Source: Chloroflexi bacterium UBA4736
Lineage (GTDB): Bacteria; Chloroflexota; Dormibacteria; Dormibacterales; Dormibacteraceae
DNA length: 19,998 nt
Assembly: GCA_002404015.1 (NCBI GenBank)
Contig: DHIW01000064.1
Span: 1-19,998, forward strand
Reading direction: 5' to 3'
Shown here: positions 1-7,505 of the stretch, one piece after another
How the letters are laid out: each line of letters begins with the position of its first letter
Position numbering within the stretch: the stretch's first letter is position 1
Position numbers and translations under genes: made by a program
Notes under the pieces: generated by a model
Told to the model about the DNA's origin: nothing
Seen by the model: only the letters and a program-made list of their open reading frames with translations
Database searches by the model: none

Positions 1-41
1 CGGCGGAGCCGGGCCTACCGCACCGCGCTGGGTTCTTTATT
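1..41 (-). repeat. Partial copy D of a structured intergenic element
   Basis: Read on the minus strand directly after the siroheme synthase stop, this stretch has AATAAAGAA, then CCCAGCG, then GGCCCGGC-TCC-GCCG, where the window ends. The same order of words occurs at 19412-19456 (copy A), where the first two boxes are separated by five extra bases. The first hairpin of the element is therefore present but its right arm and everything downstream are cut off by the window edge. Whether the second hairpin exists cannot be seen. It lies on the 3' side of cysG in the transcribed direction. Confidence 0.6.
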
Positions 42-46
42 TGGGC

Positions 47-1372
47 CTAGGCGTCGGCTGCTGCCGCCGCCAGAGAGGCTGCTACTGGTAGGGCGTCCAC
101 CACTTCGCCCACGACGAGGACCGCCGGCCCTTCGAGTGGGGACTTGAGAACTGCGTTCGCGAGGCCGCCCAGGGGGGCCCGGATCACCGCCTGCTGCCTG
201 GTGGTGGCGCCTGACACCAACGCGGCCGGGCGCTGCAAGCCGACGACCCTGGCCAGCCGGGCGGCCGTCTCGCGGAGCGTGGCCAGTGGCATCAGGAGAA
301 TCAGCGTGTCGGCGGCCTCTGCCAGCCGCTCAAGCCGGGGCCCCTCCTCGTCGGCGGCGTGGGCGGTGGCGACCGCGAACGACGAGGCCACTCCGCGCAT
401 CGTCAGCGGGATTCCGGCCGCGGCCGGGGCGGCCAGGGCGGAGCTCACGCCAGGCACGACGATGACCTCGATCCCGGCGTCCAACAGCGCCGCCATCTCC
501 TCACCGCCGCGGCCGAACACGAACGGGTCACCGCCCTTCAGGCGTACGACTTCGTGGCCCGCCCGAGCGGCCTCGATCATCGCCTGGTTGATGGCAGTCT
601 GCTCGGTGCTCCGCCCGCCGGCCCGCTTTCCCACGTCCACCAGCTCTGCCTGGGGGCCGGCCAGGGCCAGGACGGCCGCCGAGACCAGGGCGTCGTGAAA
701 CACCACGTCCGCGTCGAAAAGGCGCTCCTGGGCGCCCAGGGTGAGCAGGTCGGGGTCGCCCGGGCCGGCGCCCACCAGCGCCACCCGCCCCGGCTGGGGG
801 CGGCCTGCCGACGCCGCGATGGCCGCCGCCTCGTAGTCGGCCTCGGACTGCCGGCCCTCGCGCAGCAGCAACCGCACCCCTGATCGCAGCAGCCGCCGGT
901 ACACGGCGGTCTGCGCGGCCAGCGGCACACCCTCGGCGCGAAGCGCCCGCCGGATGGCGCCGACTCGGGCCACGAAGGGGCCCCACTCAGCACCCAGCAT
1001 CCGCTCCAGCCGGGCCCTCAGGGCGGAGGCCAGGAACGGGCTTTCGCCCGATGTCGAGATCGCGACCAGGAGCGGCTCCCGGTTCACGACGGCGGGCATG
1101 ATGAACCGGCAGCGCTCTGGCCGGTCGACCACGTTCACCAGGATGTCCAGCCGCTCGGCCTCCTCCCAGACCCTGCGGTTGACCTCCTCGTCACCGGTGG
1201 CGTCGAAGACCAGCCGGGCGCCGGCCAGGCTCCCCTCCTCGAAAGTGGGCAGCTCTCGGACCGCGGCTCCTGCCGCCCGGAGCCCGGCCGACTTCTCTCT
1301 GGCCAGCTCGTCGGTGCCGAGCACGAGGCAGTCCTGGCCGCGCAGGTCCAGGAAGACCGGGTAGTACCTCAG
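47..1372 (-). CDS. cysG: Siroheme synthase: precorrin-2 dehydrogenase/ferrochelatase fused to uroporphyrinogen-III C-methyltransferase (CysG-like)
   Basis: Makes siroheme, the cofactor of sulfite and nitrite reductases, in the cytoplasm. The N-terminal ~150 residues match the CysG dehydrogenase/ferrochelatase module ([17 protein letters not shown], then ISTSGESP). The C-terminal ~240 residues are a SAM-dependent methyltransferase ([47 protein letters not shown]). The first GTG in frame (1324) would cut off the first beta strand. The frame is open upstream and reads [11 protein letters not shown], the usual CysG N-terminus, starting at a CTG (1372-1370) that overlaps the previous gene's TGA as CTGA and is preceded by GAGGAGG about 7 nt away. 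I therefore call a CTG start (441 aa), which is an inference. The nucleotide-binding motif usually reads GGGxVA but is GTDELA here. It is the last gene of the sulfur operon. Confidence 0.88.
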   Translation of the reverse strand: MRYYPVFLDLRGQDCLVLGTDELAREKSAGLRAAGAAVRELPTFEEGSLAGARLVFDATGDEEVNRRVWEEAERLDILVNVVDRPERCRFIMPAVVNREPLLVAISTSGESPFLASALRARLERMLGAEWGPFVARVGAIRRALRAEGVPLAAQTAVYRRLLRSGVRLLLREGRQSEADYEAAAIAASAGRPQPGRVALVGAGPGDPDLLTLGAQERLFDADVVFHDALVSAAVLALAGPQAELVDVGKRAGGRSTEQTAINQAMIEAARAGHEVVRLKGGDPFVFGRGGEEMAALLDAGIEVIVVPGVSSALAAPAAAGIPLTMRGVASSFAVATAHAADEEGPRLERLAEAADTLILLMPLATLRETAARLARVVGLQRPAALVSGATTRQQAVIRAPLGGLANAVLKSPLEGPAVLVVGEVVDALPVAASLAAAAADA

Positions 1373-3015
1373 ACCACAGCCTCCTCGGCGTAGGCGGCGC
1401 GCAGGACGTCCGCCACCTCGGCACGGGTGAACTCGGCCGGCAGCTCCTGGCCGGAGGCCAGCAGCTCGCGCACGCGGGTCCCGCTCAGCGAGGCGTGCGC
1501 CTCGGCCGGGTGGGGGCAGGTGCGGGTGGAGGCCAGGCTGCCGCAGCGGCGGCAGAAGAAGGAGTTCTCGAAGCGGAGGATCTCGATGCCCAGCTCCTCA
1601 GGCGTGTACTGGTCGAAGATCCGCTGCGCGGCGTAAGTGTCGTAGTAGCTGCCGACCCCCGCGTGATCGCGGCCCACGATGAAGTGGGTGCAGCCGTGGT
1701 TGCGGCGCACTATGGCGTGGAACACGGCCTCCTTGGGCCCGGCGTACCGCATCCAGGCCGGGTTGGTCGCCAGCAGCACGCGCTCAGCCGGGAAGTAGCC
1801 CTCGAGCAGCGCCTCGTAGCAGCGCATGCGGACCTCGGCCGGGATGTCACCGCTCTTGGTCTCGCCGACCAGCGGGTGCAGCAGCAGGCCGTCCACGAGC
1901 TCCAGGGCGACCTTCTGCAGGTACTCGTGGGCCCTGTGCACCGGGTTGCGGGTCTGGAAGCCGACCATCGTGCGCCAGCCGCGCTTCTCCTTGACGGCCC
2001 TGACCTGGCTCGGGGTCAGGTCCTGCTCCGGGAAGCTGGTGGGCGGCCGGCCCAGCGCGGTCACCTTCCCTCCGAGCGCCAGCGACCCAGAGGCGCACAG
2101 GGCGGCCACGCCGGGGTGGGCGACCTCCTCCGTGCCGTAGACCGTCAGCGCCTCGGGCCGGTGGGGCGCCGCGAAGCCGCCGGCAACATCGAGGACCCCG
2201 ATCGGAACGCCTTCCCGCCAGAGTCCGACGCGATCCCCCTGCGGCGCAGCGTTCACCCGCAGCGTGACCGGGACCGTGAAGGGCTGGCCGCCGGCCAGCC
2301 GGCCGTTCTCGATCACGGCGCGGTAGTCGGCCTCGGTCAAGAAGCCGTCCAGCGGGCTCAGGGCGCCCGATCCCAGCATGTAGATGTCGGCCGCCTCGCG
2401 AGGGCCCACGTCGAGGCGGGGGAGTCCAGCCGCCTCGGCCCGGGCGTCAGCCAGCTTCTCGCCCTCGATCAGCCGGGTGGGGGCGGCTCCGGCGATCACG
2501 CGTCGCCGCGCCAGCTCGCCCAGGATCCGGTCCGTCGACTGCTGGACCGTCTCCAGCTCGCTGTCCACCACCAGCTCCGGGTTGAGCGGTGGCTCGTAGG
2601 GGTCGCTGACGCCCGTGAAGTTGGCGAGCTCGCCGGCCAGGGCCTTCTTGTAGAGGCCCTTCACGTCGCGCCGCACCAGCTCGTCCAGCGAGGCCCGGAC
2701 GTACACCTCGAAGAACCCGGGACTCTGGGCCCGGATCTCGTCGCGGATCTCCCGGTAGGGCGAGATCGCGGCCGCGATGGCCACGCCCCCGCTCCGGGCC
2801 ACGAGCCGCGCCACGTAGCCGATCCGGCGGATGTTGGTGTCCCTGTCTTCCTTGGAGAAGCCGAGCCCCTTGGACAGGTGGGTCCGGACCTCGTCGCCGT
2901 CCAGGATCTCGACGTGGCTGCCATGGGCCCGCAGCTCCGCCCCGACCCGTTCGGCGAGGGTCGACTTGCCGGCGCCCGAGAGGCCGGTGAACCAGATTAC
3001 GAAACCTCGACTCAT
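1369..3015 (-). CDS. Bifunctional APS kinase-ATP sulfurylase
   Basis: Activates sulfate: ATP sulfurylase makes adenosine 5'-phosphosulfate (APS) and APS kinase phosphorylates it to PAPS. The protein has 548 residues. Residues 1-175 are APS kinase, with P-loop GLSGAGKST at 11-19, DGDEVRTHL near 39-47 and [12 protein letters not shown] near 132-143. Residues 180-548 are ATP sulfurylase, with [10 protein letters not shown] at 354-363, GRDHAG at 448-453 and a zinc-type cluster Cys488-Cys491-Cys500-His502. The kinase is N-terminal, as in animal PAPS synthases. The ATG at 3015 overlaps the upstream stop as ATGA, so translation is probably coupled. The frame stays open upstream to 3678, but that part has no family resemblance and is antisense-like noise. 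No APS/PAPS reductase gene is present in the window. Confidence 0.95.
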   Translation of the reverse strand: MSRGFVIWFTGLSGAGKSTLAERVGAELRAHGSHVEILDGDEVRTHLSKGLGFSKEDRDTNIRRIGYVARLVARSGGVAIAAAISPYREIRDEIRAQSPGFFEVYVRASLDELVRRDVKGLYKKALAGELANFTGVSDPYEPPLNPELVVDSELETVQQSTDRILGELARRRVIAGAAPTRLIEGEKLADARAEAAGLPRLDVGPREAADIYMLGSGALSPLDGFLTEADYRAVIENGRLAGGQPFTVPVTLRVNAAPQGDRVGLWREGVPIGVLDVAGGFAAPHRPEALTVYGTEEVAHPGVAALCASGSLALGGKVTALGRPPTSFPEQDLTPSQVRAVKEKRGWRTMVGFQTRNPVHRAHEYLQKVALELVDGLLLHPLVGETKSGDIPAEVRMRCYEALLEGYFPAERVLLATNPAWMRYAGPKEAVFHAIVRRNHGCTHFIVGRDHAGVGSYYDTYAAQRIFDQYTPEELGIEILRFENSFFCRRCGSLASTRTCPHPAEAHASLSGTRVRELLASGQELPAEFTRAEVADVLRAAYAEEAVV

Positions 3016-4133
3016 GCTTCTCCCAGCCCCCAGCGGCGCTTGATCCGGCCATCGACAACTCCGAACACCCCGTCGATCGCGATCCCGACGGCGAAGATCA
3101 CGATCATCAGAGCCAGGAGCTGCTCGGCGTCCGAGAACTCCCTTGCGAACTGCAGCCGCACCCCGAGCGACGCCTGGTGGCCGACGATGCCCAGCAGCTC
3201 GCCGGCCATGAGGCTGCGCCAGGCGAAGGCCCAACCCTGCTTCAGACCGCCCACAAAAGCCGGCAGCGCGGCGGGCAGGATCACGTGCCGGTACAGGCCC
3301 AGGCCGCGCGCGCCCATGGTGCGGCCCACGCGGATCAGGAGCGGCTGCACGTGGTCCACCCCGCTCAGCAGCCCGCCGGCGATCGCGGGCGCCGCGCCCA
3401 GCAGCACCACGAAGAAGATCGCCCCCTCGCTGAGCCCGAAGAGGAGGACCGCGAGCGGAAACCAGGCGATCGAGGGCATGGACTGGAGCCCGAGGATCGC
3501 GGACCCCACGTCGTAGAGGTCCTCGACTTCGTCCGCCGGCTGGCTGTCCGCCGCCAGCTCGCCGTCGATCCAGATCTCGTGGTAGGCGCGGGTCCTCGGC
3601 GTCAGCGCGCCGACCAGCCCCGCCACGAAGGTGCGCGCCTGTGTCCGCAGCTCGTCCTGCTCGGGCGCCGGGCAGCACATGATGTTGCGCTGCTGGTCGC
3701 CGCAGCCCCCCAACGTGGTCATCAGGGCGTCGTTGATGGCCCGGATGCCCGCGTGCAGGTCGCCCTTCAGGACCCCGTGGAGCTGGAAGTCCTGGCGAGT
3801 GGTGACCCGGAGGCTGCCGTCACCCCAGCGGCCGGCGATCTCGTCGTGGGCGAGGTAGCCCTCGGGGCTGACCAGGCCGCCCGGGATCCGGGTCCTGATC
3901 ATCATCTGGTGGTGCTTGGCGTGGCCCCTGGCGCGGGCTTCGGCGCGCCGGTCGCGATCCTCCTGCTGGTAGACGCCGTGAAACTTCAGGATGTGGGCCG
4001 CCGGCTCCGTGAAGACAGGCGTGTCCTGGTCGAGCTCGGCCCTGATCGAGCCTCGGAGATGCCGGCTCTCGGCCTTTATCCGCTCGACCTTGGACTGGTC
4101 GTCGGGGAGTGGGGGAGTGGGGAGTGCGTTCAT
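3012..4133 (-). CDS. Chimeric ORF: N-terminal sulfite reductase fragment joined in frame to C-terminal SsuC/TauC-type ABC permease fragment
   Basis: Residues 1-208 are clearly the N-terminal part of a ferredoxin-type sulfite/nitrite reductase: [14 protein letters not shown] at 50-63, [10 protein letters not shown] at 77-86, [12 protein letters not shown] at 109-120, [11 protein letters not shown] at 147-157 and YHEIWIDGE at 184-192. From about residue 209 the sequence becomes the C-terminal part of a SsuC/TauC-type ABC transporter permease, with several hydrophobic helices and the cytoplasmic coupling motif [24 protein letters not shown] at 274-297. The reductase lacks its C-terminal half to two thirds, including the part that should carry the 4Fe-4S/siroheme cysteines. 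The permease lacks its first helices. The junction is near 3506-3512. Neither activity is likely to survive. A genomic deletion or an assembly join between two genes of one operon are both possible. AGCAGGT lies just before the ATG. Confidence 0.85.
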   Translation of the reverse strand: MNALPTPPLPDDQSKVERIKAESRHLRGSIRAELDQDTPVFTEPAAHILKFHGVYQQEDRDRRAEARARGHAKHHQMMIRTRIPGGLVSPEGYLAHDEIAGRWGDGSLRVTTRQDFQLHGVLKGDLHAGIRAINDALMTTLGGCGDQQRNIMCCPAPEQDELRTQARTFVAGLVGALTPRTRAYHEIWIDGELAADSQPADEVEDLYDVGSAILGLQSMPSIAWFPLAVLLFGLSEGAIFFVVLLGAAPAIAGGLLSGVDHVQPLLIRVGRTMGARGLGLYRHVILPAALPAFVGGLKQGWAFAWRSLMAGELLGIVGHQASLGVRLQFAREFSDAEQLLALMIVIFAVGIAIDGVFGVVDGRIKRRWGLGEA

Positions 4134-4194
4134 ACCTGCTGGGTTCGGATGGACGGAGGATGCGGCCGGCCGGCGGGCCGGGAAAACGCGCTCG

Positions 4195-4250
4195 ATGGGC
4201 TCTCACGCCCGGATCGCGTCAGCTACAGGAGCAGCTCGAGAGGCGCCCAT
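4195..4250 (-). promoter_or_regulatory. Candidate attenuator helix overlapping the end of the leader ORF
   Basis: On the transcribed strand, ATGGGC-gcc-TCTC (4250-4238, inside leader codons 20-24) can pair with GAGAGCCCAT (4204-4195, after the leader stop). This gives ten base pairs with one 3-nt bulge. The enclosed loop holds both terminal Cys codons and the leader stop codon, so a ribosome paused there would block the helix. A GC-rich self-complementary stretch (GGCCCGCCGGCCGGCC, 4182-4167) follows before the ribosome binding site. The pairing was found by eye; its energy and alternatives have not been computed. Confidence 0.42.
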
Positions 4251-4308
4251 AGTCGAGCTCGCGGCGGCGCGCGAGATACGTGCAGGCGAACTCGCCCTGG
4301 GGAGGCAT
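4219..4308 (-). CDS. Cysteine-containing leader peptide (uORF) of the sulfur operon, leaderless
   Basis: A 29-codon ORF whose ATG lies 6 nt downstream of the -10 hexamer TACAGT, so transcription probably begins at or next to the start codon. The peptide ends LSSCSCS and stops at 4221-4219, 85 nt before the sulfite reductase start. Cysteines are at 9, 26 and 28. The segment RRRELDYGRLSSCSC resembles, from memory, the R-R-x-x-D-x-x-R-x-S-S-x-x-C pattern of actinobacterial leader peptides before sulfur genes. Mycobacterial leaderless uORFs with terminal cysteines are known cysteine-responsive attenuators. The likely role is that, when Cys-tRNA is scarce, the ribosome pauses on the terminal Cys codons and changes downstream RNA folding to allow operon expression. 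The promoter spacing, ORF and cysteines are visible in the sequence; the mechanism is inferred. Confidence 0.72.
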   Translation of the reverse strand: MPPQGEFACTYLARRRELDYGRLSSCSCS

Positions 4309-4314
4309 CGCCCG

Positions 4315-4343
4315 ACTGTAAGGGCGCGCGCTCTCGAGGGCAA
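4315..4343 (-). promoter_or_regulatory. Sulfur operon promoter (-35 TTGCCC, 17-bp spacer, -10 TACAGT)
   Basis: The -35 hexamer is at 4343-4338 and the -10 hexamer at 4320-4315, separated by exactly 17 bp. The leader ATG at 4308 lies 6 nt beyond the -10, the expected place for a transcription start, so the first transcribed codon would be the leader start. It is the best sigma-70-type match I found in the window. Confidence 0.6.
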
Positions 4344-4352
4344 GGGCTCCCT

Positions 4353-4400
4353 GTCCCCAAAATGACGGACCCGAACGCGCCGGTCGTACCTTTTGGGGAC
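4353..4400. promoter_or_regulatory. Perfect 10-bp inverted repeat between divergent genes, candidate operator
   Basis: GTCCCCAAAA (4353-4362) and TTTTGGGGAC (4391-4400) are perfect inverted copies separated by 28 bp. The near arm starts 10 bp upstream of the sulfur operon -35, an activator-like position. The far arm lies about 46 bp before the ATG of the divergent HTH gene. A binding site for a dimeric regulator, perhaps that HTH protein, is the simplest reading. There is no T-tract, so a terminator role is unlikely. The 4134-4446 interval otherwise holds the leader ORF and promoter described separately. Confidence 0.5.
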
Positions 4401-4446
4401 GCCGCGGGCCGCAGAATTCGCCGCGGCTCTTTCCGGTTTCACCCCG

Positions 4447-4887
4447 ATGGCCCATTGGACGATCAGCGTGAACGGCGTCAGGGCGGCTCAGCAGCTGGAG
4501 CGGCTGTTCGGTGCCTTCGCCCGCCTCGGCGTGCCCGTGCGGTCCGGCCGGCTGGGCCACGGCCATGTGCACCTGGTCCTCGAACCGGGGGCGCCGACAC
4601 GGCTCCTCCCGCAGGAGCTGGTCCGGCTCGGCTTCGACGCGGTCACGGAGCCCGGCGAGCACCTTCTCGAGGCCCTCTCCGAGAGGGAGCGCGAGCTCAT
4701 GGAGCACCTGGCCGCCGGGCTCCAGATGAAGGAGGCGGCCCGCCGCATGGGCATCGAGACCAACACTGCGCGCGAGTACTGGGCACGGGTCAAGCGCAAG
4801 TGGGGGGTCAGGACCTTCGGCCAGGCGGTCAGCACCTGGATGACCGAGCTAGCGTCCGGGTCCGACGGCCACGGCGCAGCGGGTTAG
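4447..4887 (+). CDS. LuxR/GerE-type helix-turn-helix regulator
   Basis: A 146-residue protein whose residues 77-126 form a GerE-like DNA-binding domain (LSERERELMEHLAAGLQMKEAARRMG, then a recognition helix around TNTAREYWARVKRKWG). The first ~75 residues match no receiver or ligand-binding domain that I recognise. They read like a short alpha/beta fold with a Gly/His-rich turn (RLGHGHVHLVLEPG). I chose the ATG at 4447. An in-frame TTG at 4393 lies inside the inverted repeat and has no ribosome binding site, so it is unlikely. No clear Shine-Dalgarno precedes 4447. The gene is divergent from the sulfur operon across a shared regulatory region, which suggests, without proving, that it controls that operon. 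Confidence 0.8.
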   Translation: MAHWTISVNGVRAAQQLERLFGAFARLGVPVRSGRLGHGHVHLVLEPGAPTRLLPQELVRLGFDAVTEPGEHLLEALSERERELMEHLAAGLQMKEAARRMGIETNTAREYWARVKRKWGVRTFGQAVSTWMTELASGSDGHGAAG

Positions 4888-4968
4888 CCAGGAAGTCAGC
4901 TGGCGCATCGATCGCGCTGAGCCCAGGCTGTTTCGGCTTGTGCTGGACCGGATCCCGGCGAATGTGTC

Positions 4969-4974
4969 TAGTGT
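4969..4974 (+). promoter_or_regulatory. -10 element TAGTGT for a leaderless desaturase transcript
   Basis: TAGTGT fits the TANNNT -10 pattern and is followed after 7 nt by an in-frame GTG at 4982. This spacing would place the transcription start on the start codon. No convincing -35 is visible at 17 bp. Confidence 0.4.
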
Positions 4975-4981
4975 GGGACGG

Positions 4982-6067
4982 GTGCCATCACCCACCAGGT
5001 CCCCCGCCCTCGTGTTCCCCAACGACTACGCCGAGCTCAAACGAAGGGTGACGGCCGCCGGTCTGCTGGATAAGCGGCCTGGCTACTACGTCGCGACGAT
5101 GTCGGCCAACCTTGTCCTCGTCGGGCTGTTGGTCGCGGCCCTGGTGATCTTCCGCTCCAACCTGCCGATCCTGCTGGCCGTCGCGGCCGGGATGGGATTC
5201 ATGGGCGCTCAGCTGGGCTTCGTGGGTCACGACGCCGGCCACCGCCAGATGTTCGCGGCGCCCTGGAAAAACGTGGCGGCGGGACTCTTCTGGGGCAACC
5301 TGGTCATGGGTATGAGCCCGTCCTGGTGGAACGACAAGCACAACGCCCATCACGGCAACCCCAACCACACCGATATGGATCCCGACATCGACACGCCGAT
5401 CGTCGCCTATTCCGCCGAGCAGGCCCGCGGCAAGGCGCGATGGGCCCGGTGGATCGTTCGCCGCCAGGCCTACCTGCTGTTCCCCCTGCTCTCGCTGCTG
5501 GCCTGGAACATGCACTTGAGCTCGGTCGAGTTCCTGCTGAGGCGGCGCTCAAAGCGCACCCGCCCGGAGGTCGTGGCGAATCGCACGAAGTACCGCCGGA
5601 TCGAGATCGCGCTGCTTCTCGTCCACCTCCCGTTCTACTTGGGCGGCCTGGTGCTCCTCCTCGGCTGGTACGCGATCCCGGTGATCCTGATCCACCATGC
5701 CGTCTGGGGCATCTACATCGGGTGCTCGTTCGCGCCCAACCACAAGGGGATGCCGATGCTCGACGATTCGAGCCAGCTCGACTTCTTCCGGAAGCAGGTG
5801 CTGACCGCGCGCAACGTCCGGCCCAGCGTCGTCCGCGACTACCTCTACGGCGGGCTGAACTACCAGATCGAGCACCACCTCTTCCCGGCCTGCCCGCATC
5901 CTCACCTGCCGGCGCTGCGCCGGCTCGTCAGACAGTTCTGCTCCGATGTCGGCGTGCCCTACCACGAGGTCGGCGTCGTCGATTCCTACCGCGAGCTGCT
6001 GGGCTTCCTGAACGCGGTCGGGCGCAGCCTCGACGAGCCACCGGCGGGCGTCTTCGCGGCCGCCTGA
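4982..6067 (+). CDS. Membrane fatty-acid desaturase (paralog 1)
   Basis: A di-iron membrane desaturase that introduces double bonds into acyl chains. With the GTG start at 4982 it has 361 residues. The three histidine boxes are HDAGH at 83-87, HNAHHGNPNH starting at 120 and QIEHH at 295-299. The Q in the third box is typical of front-end/DesA3-like acyl desaturases. Hydrophobic helix pairs lie between boxes one and two and before box three. The frame is open back to a GTG at 4940, but no ribosome binding site is seen there. Homology with the paralog at 12407-13453 begins only around FPNDYAELK. The start at 4982 has a TANNNT box 7 nt upstream, so I prefer it. The regioselectivity and the electron donor cannot be read from sequence. 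Confidence 0.9.
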   Translation: MPSPTRSPALVFPNDYAELKRRVTAAGLLDKRPGYYVATMSANLVLVGLLVAALVIFRSNLPILLAVAAGMGFMGAQLGFVGHDAGHRQMFAAPWKNVAAGLFWGNLVMGMSPSWWNDKHNAHHGNPNHTDMDPDIDTPIVAYSAEQARGKARWARWIVRRQAYLLFPLLSLLAWNMHLSSVEFLLRRRSKRTRPEVVANRTKYRRIEIALLLVHLPFYLGGLVLLLGWYAIPVILIHHAVWGIYIGCSFAPNHKGMPMLDDSSQLDFFRKQVLTARNVRPSVVRDYLYGGLNYQIEHHLFPACPHPHLPALRRLVRQFCSDVGVPYHEVGVVDSYRELLGFLNAVGRSLDEPPAGVFAAA

Positions 6068-6226
6068 GCCGGGTTTCACCGAGGCGTCCGAGTTGTCCGC
6101 GCGGGAGTCGCGCCGCGTCCTGTCCGGTGCGTGAACCCAGGCGCGGCTGGCACACTGCATCGGTGACCTCCAGGGCCTGATCGGCCGGCTGGACTACTTG
6201 CACTGAGGGAATAGGAGGAGGTTGGG

Positions 6227-6973
6227 ATGAGCTCGCCAGAGAAGGTCGCCCTGGTGACCGGGGCCGGGAGCGGAATCGGCCGGGCGGTCGCGCTGGCCCT
6301 GGCCGGTGATGGCTACTCGGTCGTCCTTGCGGGCCGCCGGCGGGAACCACTCGAGGCCACCGCCGCCGCCGGCGGCCGGATGCTCGCGGTTCCAACCGAC
6401 GTCGCGGACCCGGCCTCGGTCAGCACCCTGTTCAGCCAGGTCCGGGCCGCGTTCGGCCGCCTGGACCTGCTCTTCAACAACGCGGGCCAGGGCGCGCCCC
6501 CGGTGCCCCTCGAGGACCTGGCCTACGAGCAGTGGAGAGCGGTGGTGGACGTGAACCTGACCGGCGCCTTTCTCTGCACCCAGGAGGCGATCCGGATCAT
6601 GAAGAGCCAGCAGCCCAGAGGGGGCCGGATCATCAACAACGGTTCCATCTCGGCCCACGCGCCCCGGCCCAACTCGGCCCCTTACACAGCGACCAAGCAC
6701 GCCATCACGGGCCTGACCAAGTCGACCTCGCTGGACGGTCGCAAGTACGACATAGCCTGCGGCCAGATCGACATCGGCAATGCCGCAACCGAGATGACCG
6801 AGGGGATGACGCACGGCGTCCTCCAGGCCAACGGAGCGACCGAGGTCGAGCCCCGGATGGACGTCGAGCACGTCGCCCGCGCCGTCCTCTACATGGCCGG
6901 CCTGCCGCTCGACGCCAATGTGCAGTTCCTGACGGTGATGGCGACCAAGATGCCGTTCATAGGGCGAGGCTAG
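6227..6973 (+). CDS. Short-chain dehydrogenase/reductase (SDR)
   Basis: A classical SDR of 248 residues, an NAD(P)-dependent oxidoreductase of unknown substrate. The cofactor motif TGAGSGIG is at 11-18, NNAG at 84-87 and structural Asn at 110. The catalytic residues are Ser140, Tyr153 and Lys157 (YTATK). R37-R39 after the second strand (LAGRRRE) suggest a preference for NADPH. A strong ribosome binding site (AGGAGG, 6211-6216) precedes the ATG, unlike the apparently leaderless neighbours. The 159 bp upstream (6068-6226) show no other feature. Its 3' end overlaps the convergent metalloprotease gene by 17 nt. Nothing in the context fixes the substrate. Confidence 0.9.
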   Translation: MSSPEKVALVTGAGSGIGRAVALALAGDGYSVVLAGRRREPLEATAAAGGRMLAVPTDVADPASVSTLFSQVRAAFGRLDLLFNNAGQGAPPVPLEDLAYEQWRAVVDVNLTGAFLCTQEAIRIMKSQQPRGGRIINNGSISAHAPRPNSAPYTATKHAITGLTKSTSLDGRKYDIACGQIDIGNAATEMTEGMTHGVLQANGATEVEPRMDVEHVARAVLYMAGLPLDANVQFLTVMATKMPFIGRG

Positions 6974-7469
6974 CCAGCGCCTCGGCGGCGCCGAGGCGGC
7001 GCCGCTCCAGAAGGGCCGGCGCGAGGCGATCGATCGCCGCCCAGTTGGCGTCAACGAGCTCCTGGGCCCGGCGGCCGAGCTCCGCCAGTCGCTCTTCCGC
7101 GCCCTCCCGATCGCCCAGCCGCTTCAGCCACTCACTCACGATCGCGTCGAGGTCGAAGCCGTCGCCGTCCCGGTTGCGGAAGCCCGCGACCCGGGCCTCG
7201 GCCAGCGACCCGGCCAGGAAGGTGATTACGACCGACTCGACGAACGCCCGCTGGCGGGCGTCCAGGGACTCGCCGCGGGGCGGCTGACGGCCGGCATCGA
7301 ACCAGGGTGGGGGCCGGAAGTTCGTGTGGCCGTTCCCGCCCTCCTGGTCGGGCAGGACGTCGACGTCGATCAGGTCCAGCCCCAGCAGGTGGCCCACGAC
7401 GACGTGGCCGGCCTCGTGGTAGGCGACCTCCTCCGGCGTCGAGGCCCGGCCCCGGGGCGACTCGATCAT
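6957..7469 (-). CDS. Small M41-like (FtsH-type) zinc metalloprotease domain protein
   Basis: A 170-residue protein with the zinc-protease signature [16 protein letters not shown] (HEAGH at 18-22). Further on, a segment [19 protein letters not shown] followed by GDGFDLDAI parallels the FtsH peptidase order HEAGH, then LAGRAAEE, then the Asp that is the third zinc ligand, so Asp106 or Asp108 is the likely ligand. There is no AAA ATPase domain and no transmembrane segment, so it is a stand-alone peptidase-like domain. The ATG at 7469 is preceded at 7 nt by TAACGT, indicating a leaderless mRNA. It is divergent from the liv operon and overlaps the SDR end tail to tail. Its substrate is unknown, and family assignment rests on these motifs only. 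Confidence 0.75.
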   Translation of the reverse strand: MIESPRGRASTPEEVAYHEAGHVVVGHLLGLDLIDVDVLPDQEGGNGHTNFRPPPWFDAGRQPPRGESLDARQRAFVESVVITFLAGSLAEARVAGFRNRDGDGFDLDAIVSEWLKRLGDREGAEERLAELGRRAQELVDANWAAIDRLAPALLERRRLGAAEALASLAL

Positions 7470-7476
7470 CGGATAA

Positions 7477-7482
7477 ACGTTA
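7477..7482 (-). promoter_or_regulatory. -10 element TAACGT, leaderless metalloprotease promoter
   Basis: TAACGT on the minus strand is followed by TTATCCG and then the ATG at 7469. The 7-nt gap matches that at 4969-4982. No strong -35 hexamer is visible. Confidence 0.42.
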
Positions 7483-7505
7483 GCTACGGCCGATGCGGTC
7501 CGTTA

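Noticed and set aside
1495..3516. Long plus-strand ORF (673 codons) opposite APS kinase-ATP sulfurylase
   Set aside because: It is antisense to a gene with full catalytic motifs, and its translation is low-complexity and Arg/Gly/His-rich, typical of shadow frames in GC-rich DNA.
3016..3678. N-terminal extension of the APS kinase reading frame
   Set aside because: The frame is open but overlaps the permease part of the upstream gene, has no family resemblance, and the ATG at 3015 gives the standard kinase N-terminus with an ATGA overlap.
4393..4446. TTG start extending the LuxR-type gene upstream
   Set aside because: It lies inside the perfect inverted repeat, has no ribosome binding site, and the added residues look random.
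3177..5051. 624-codon plus-strand ORF spanning the promoter region
   Set aside because: It runs antisense through the sulfite reductase/permease ORF and out of frame through the HTH gene; no domain is recognisable.
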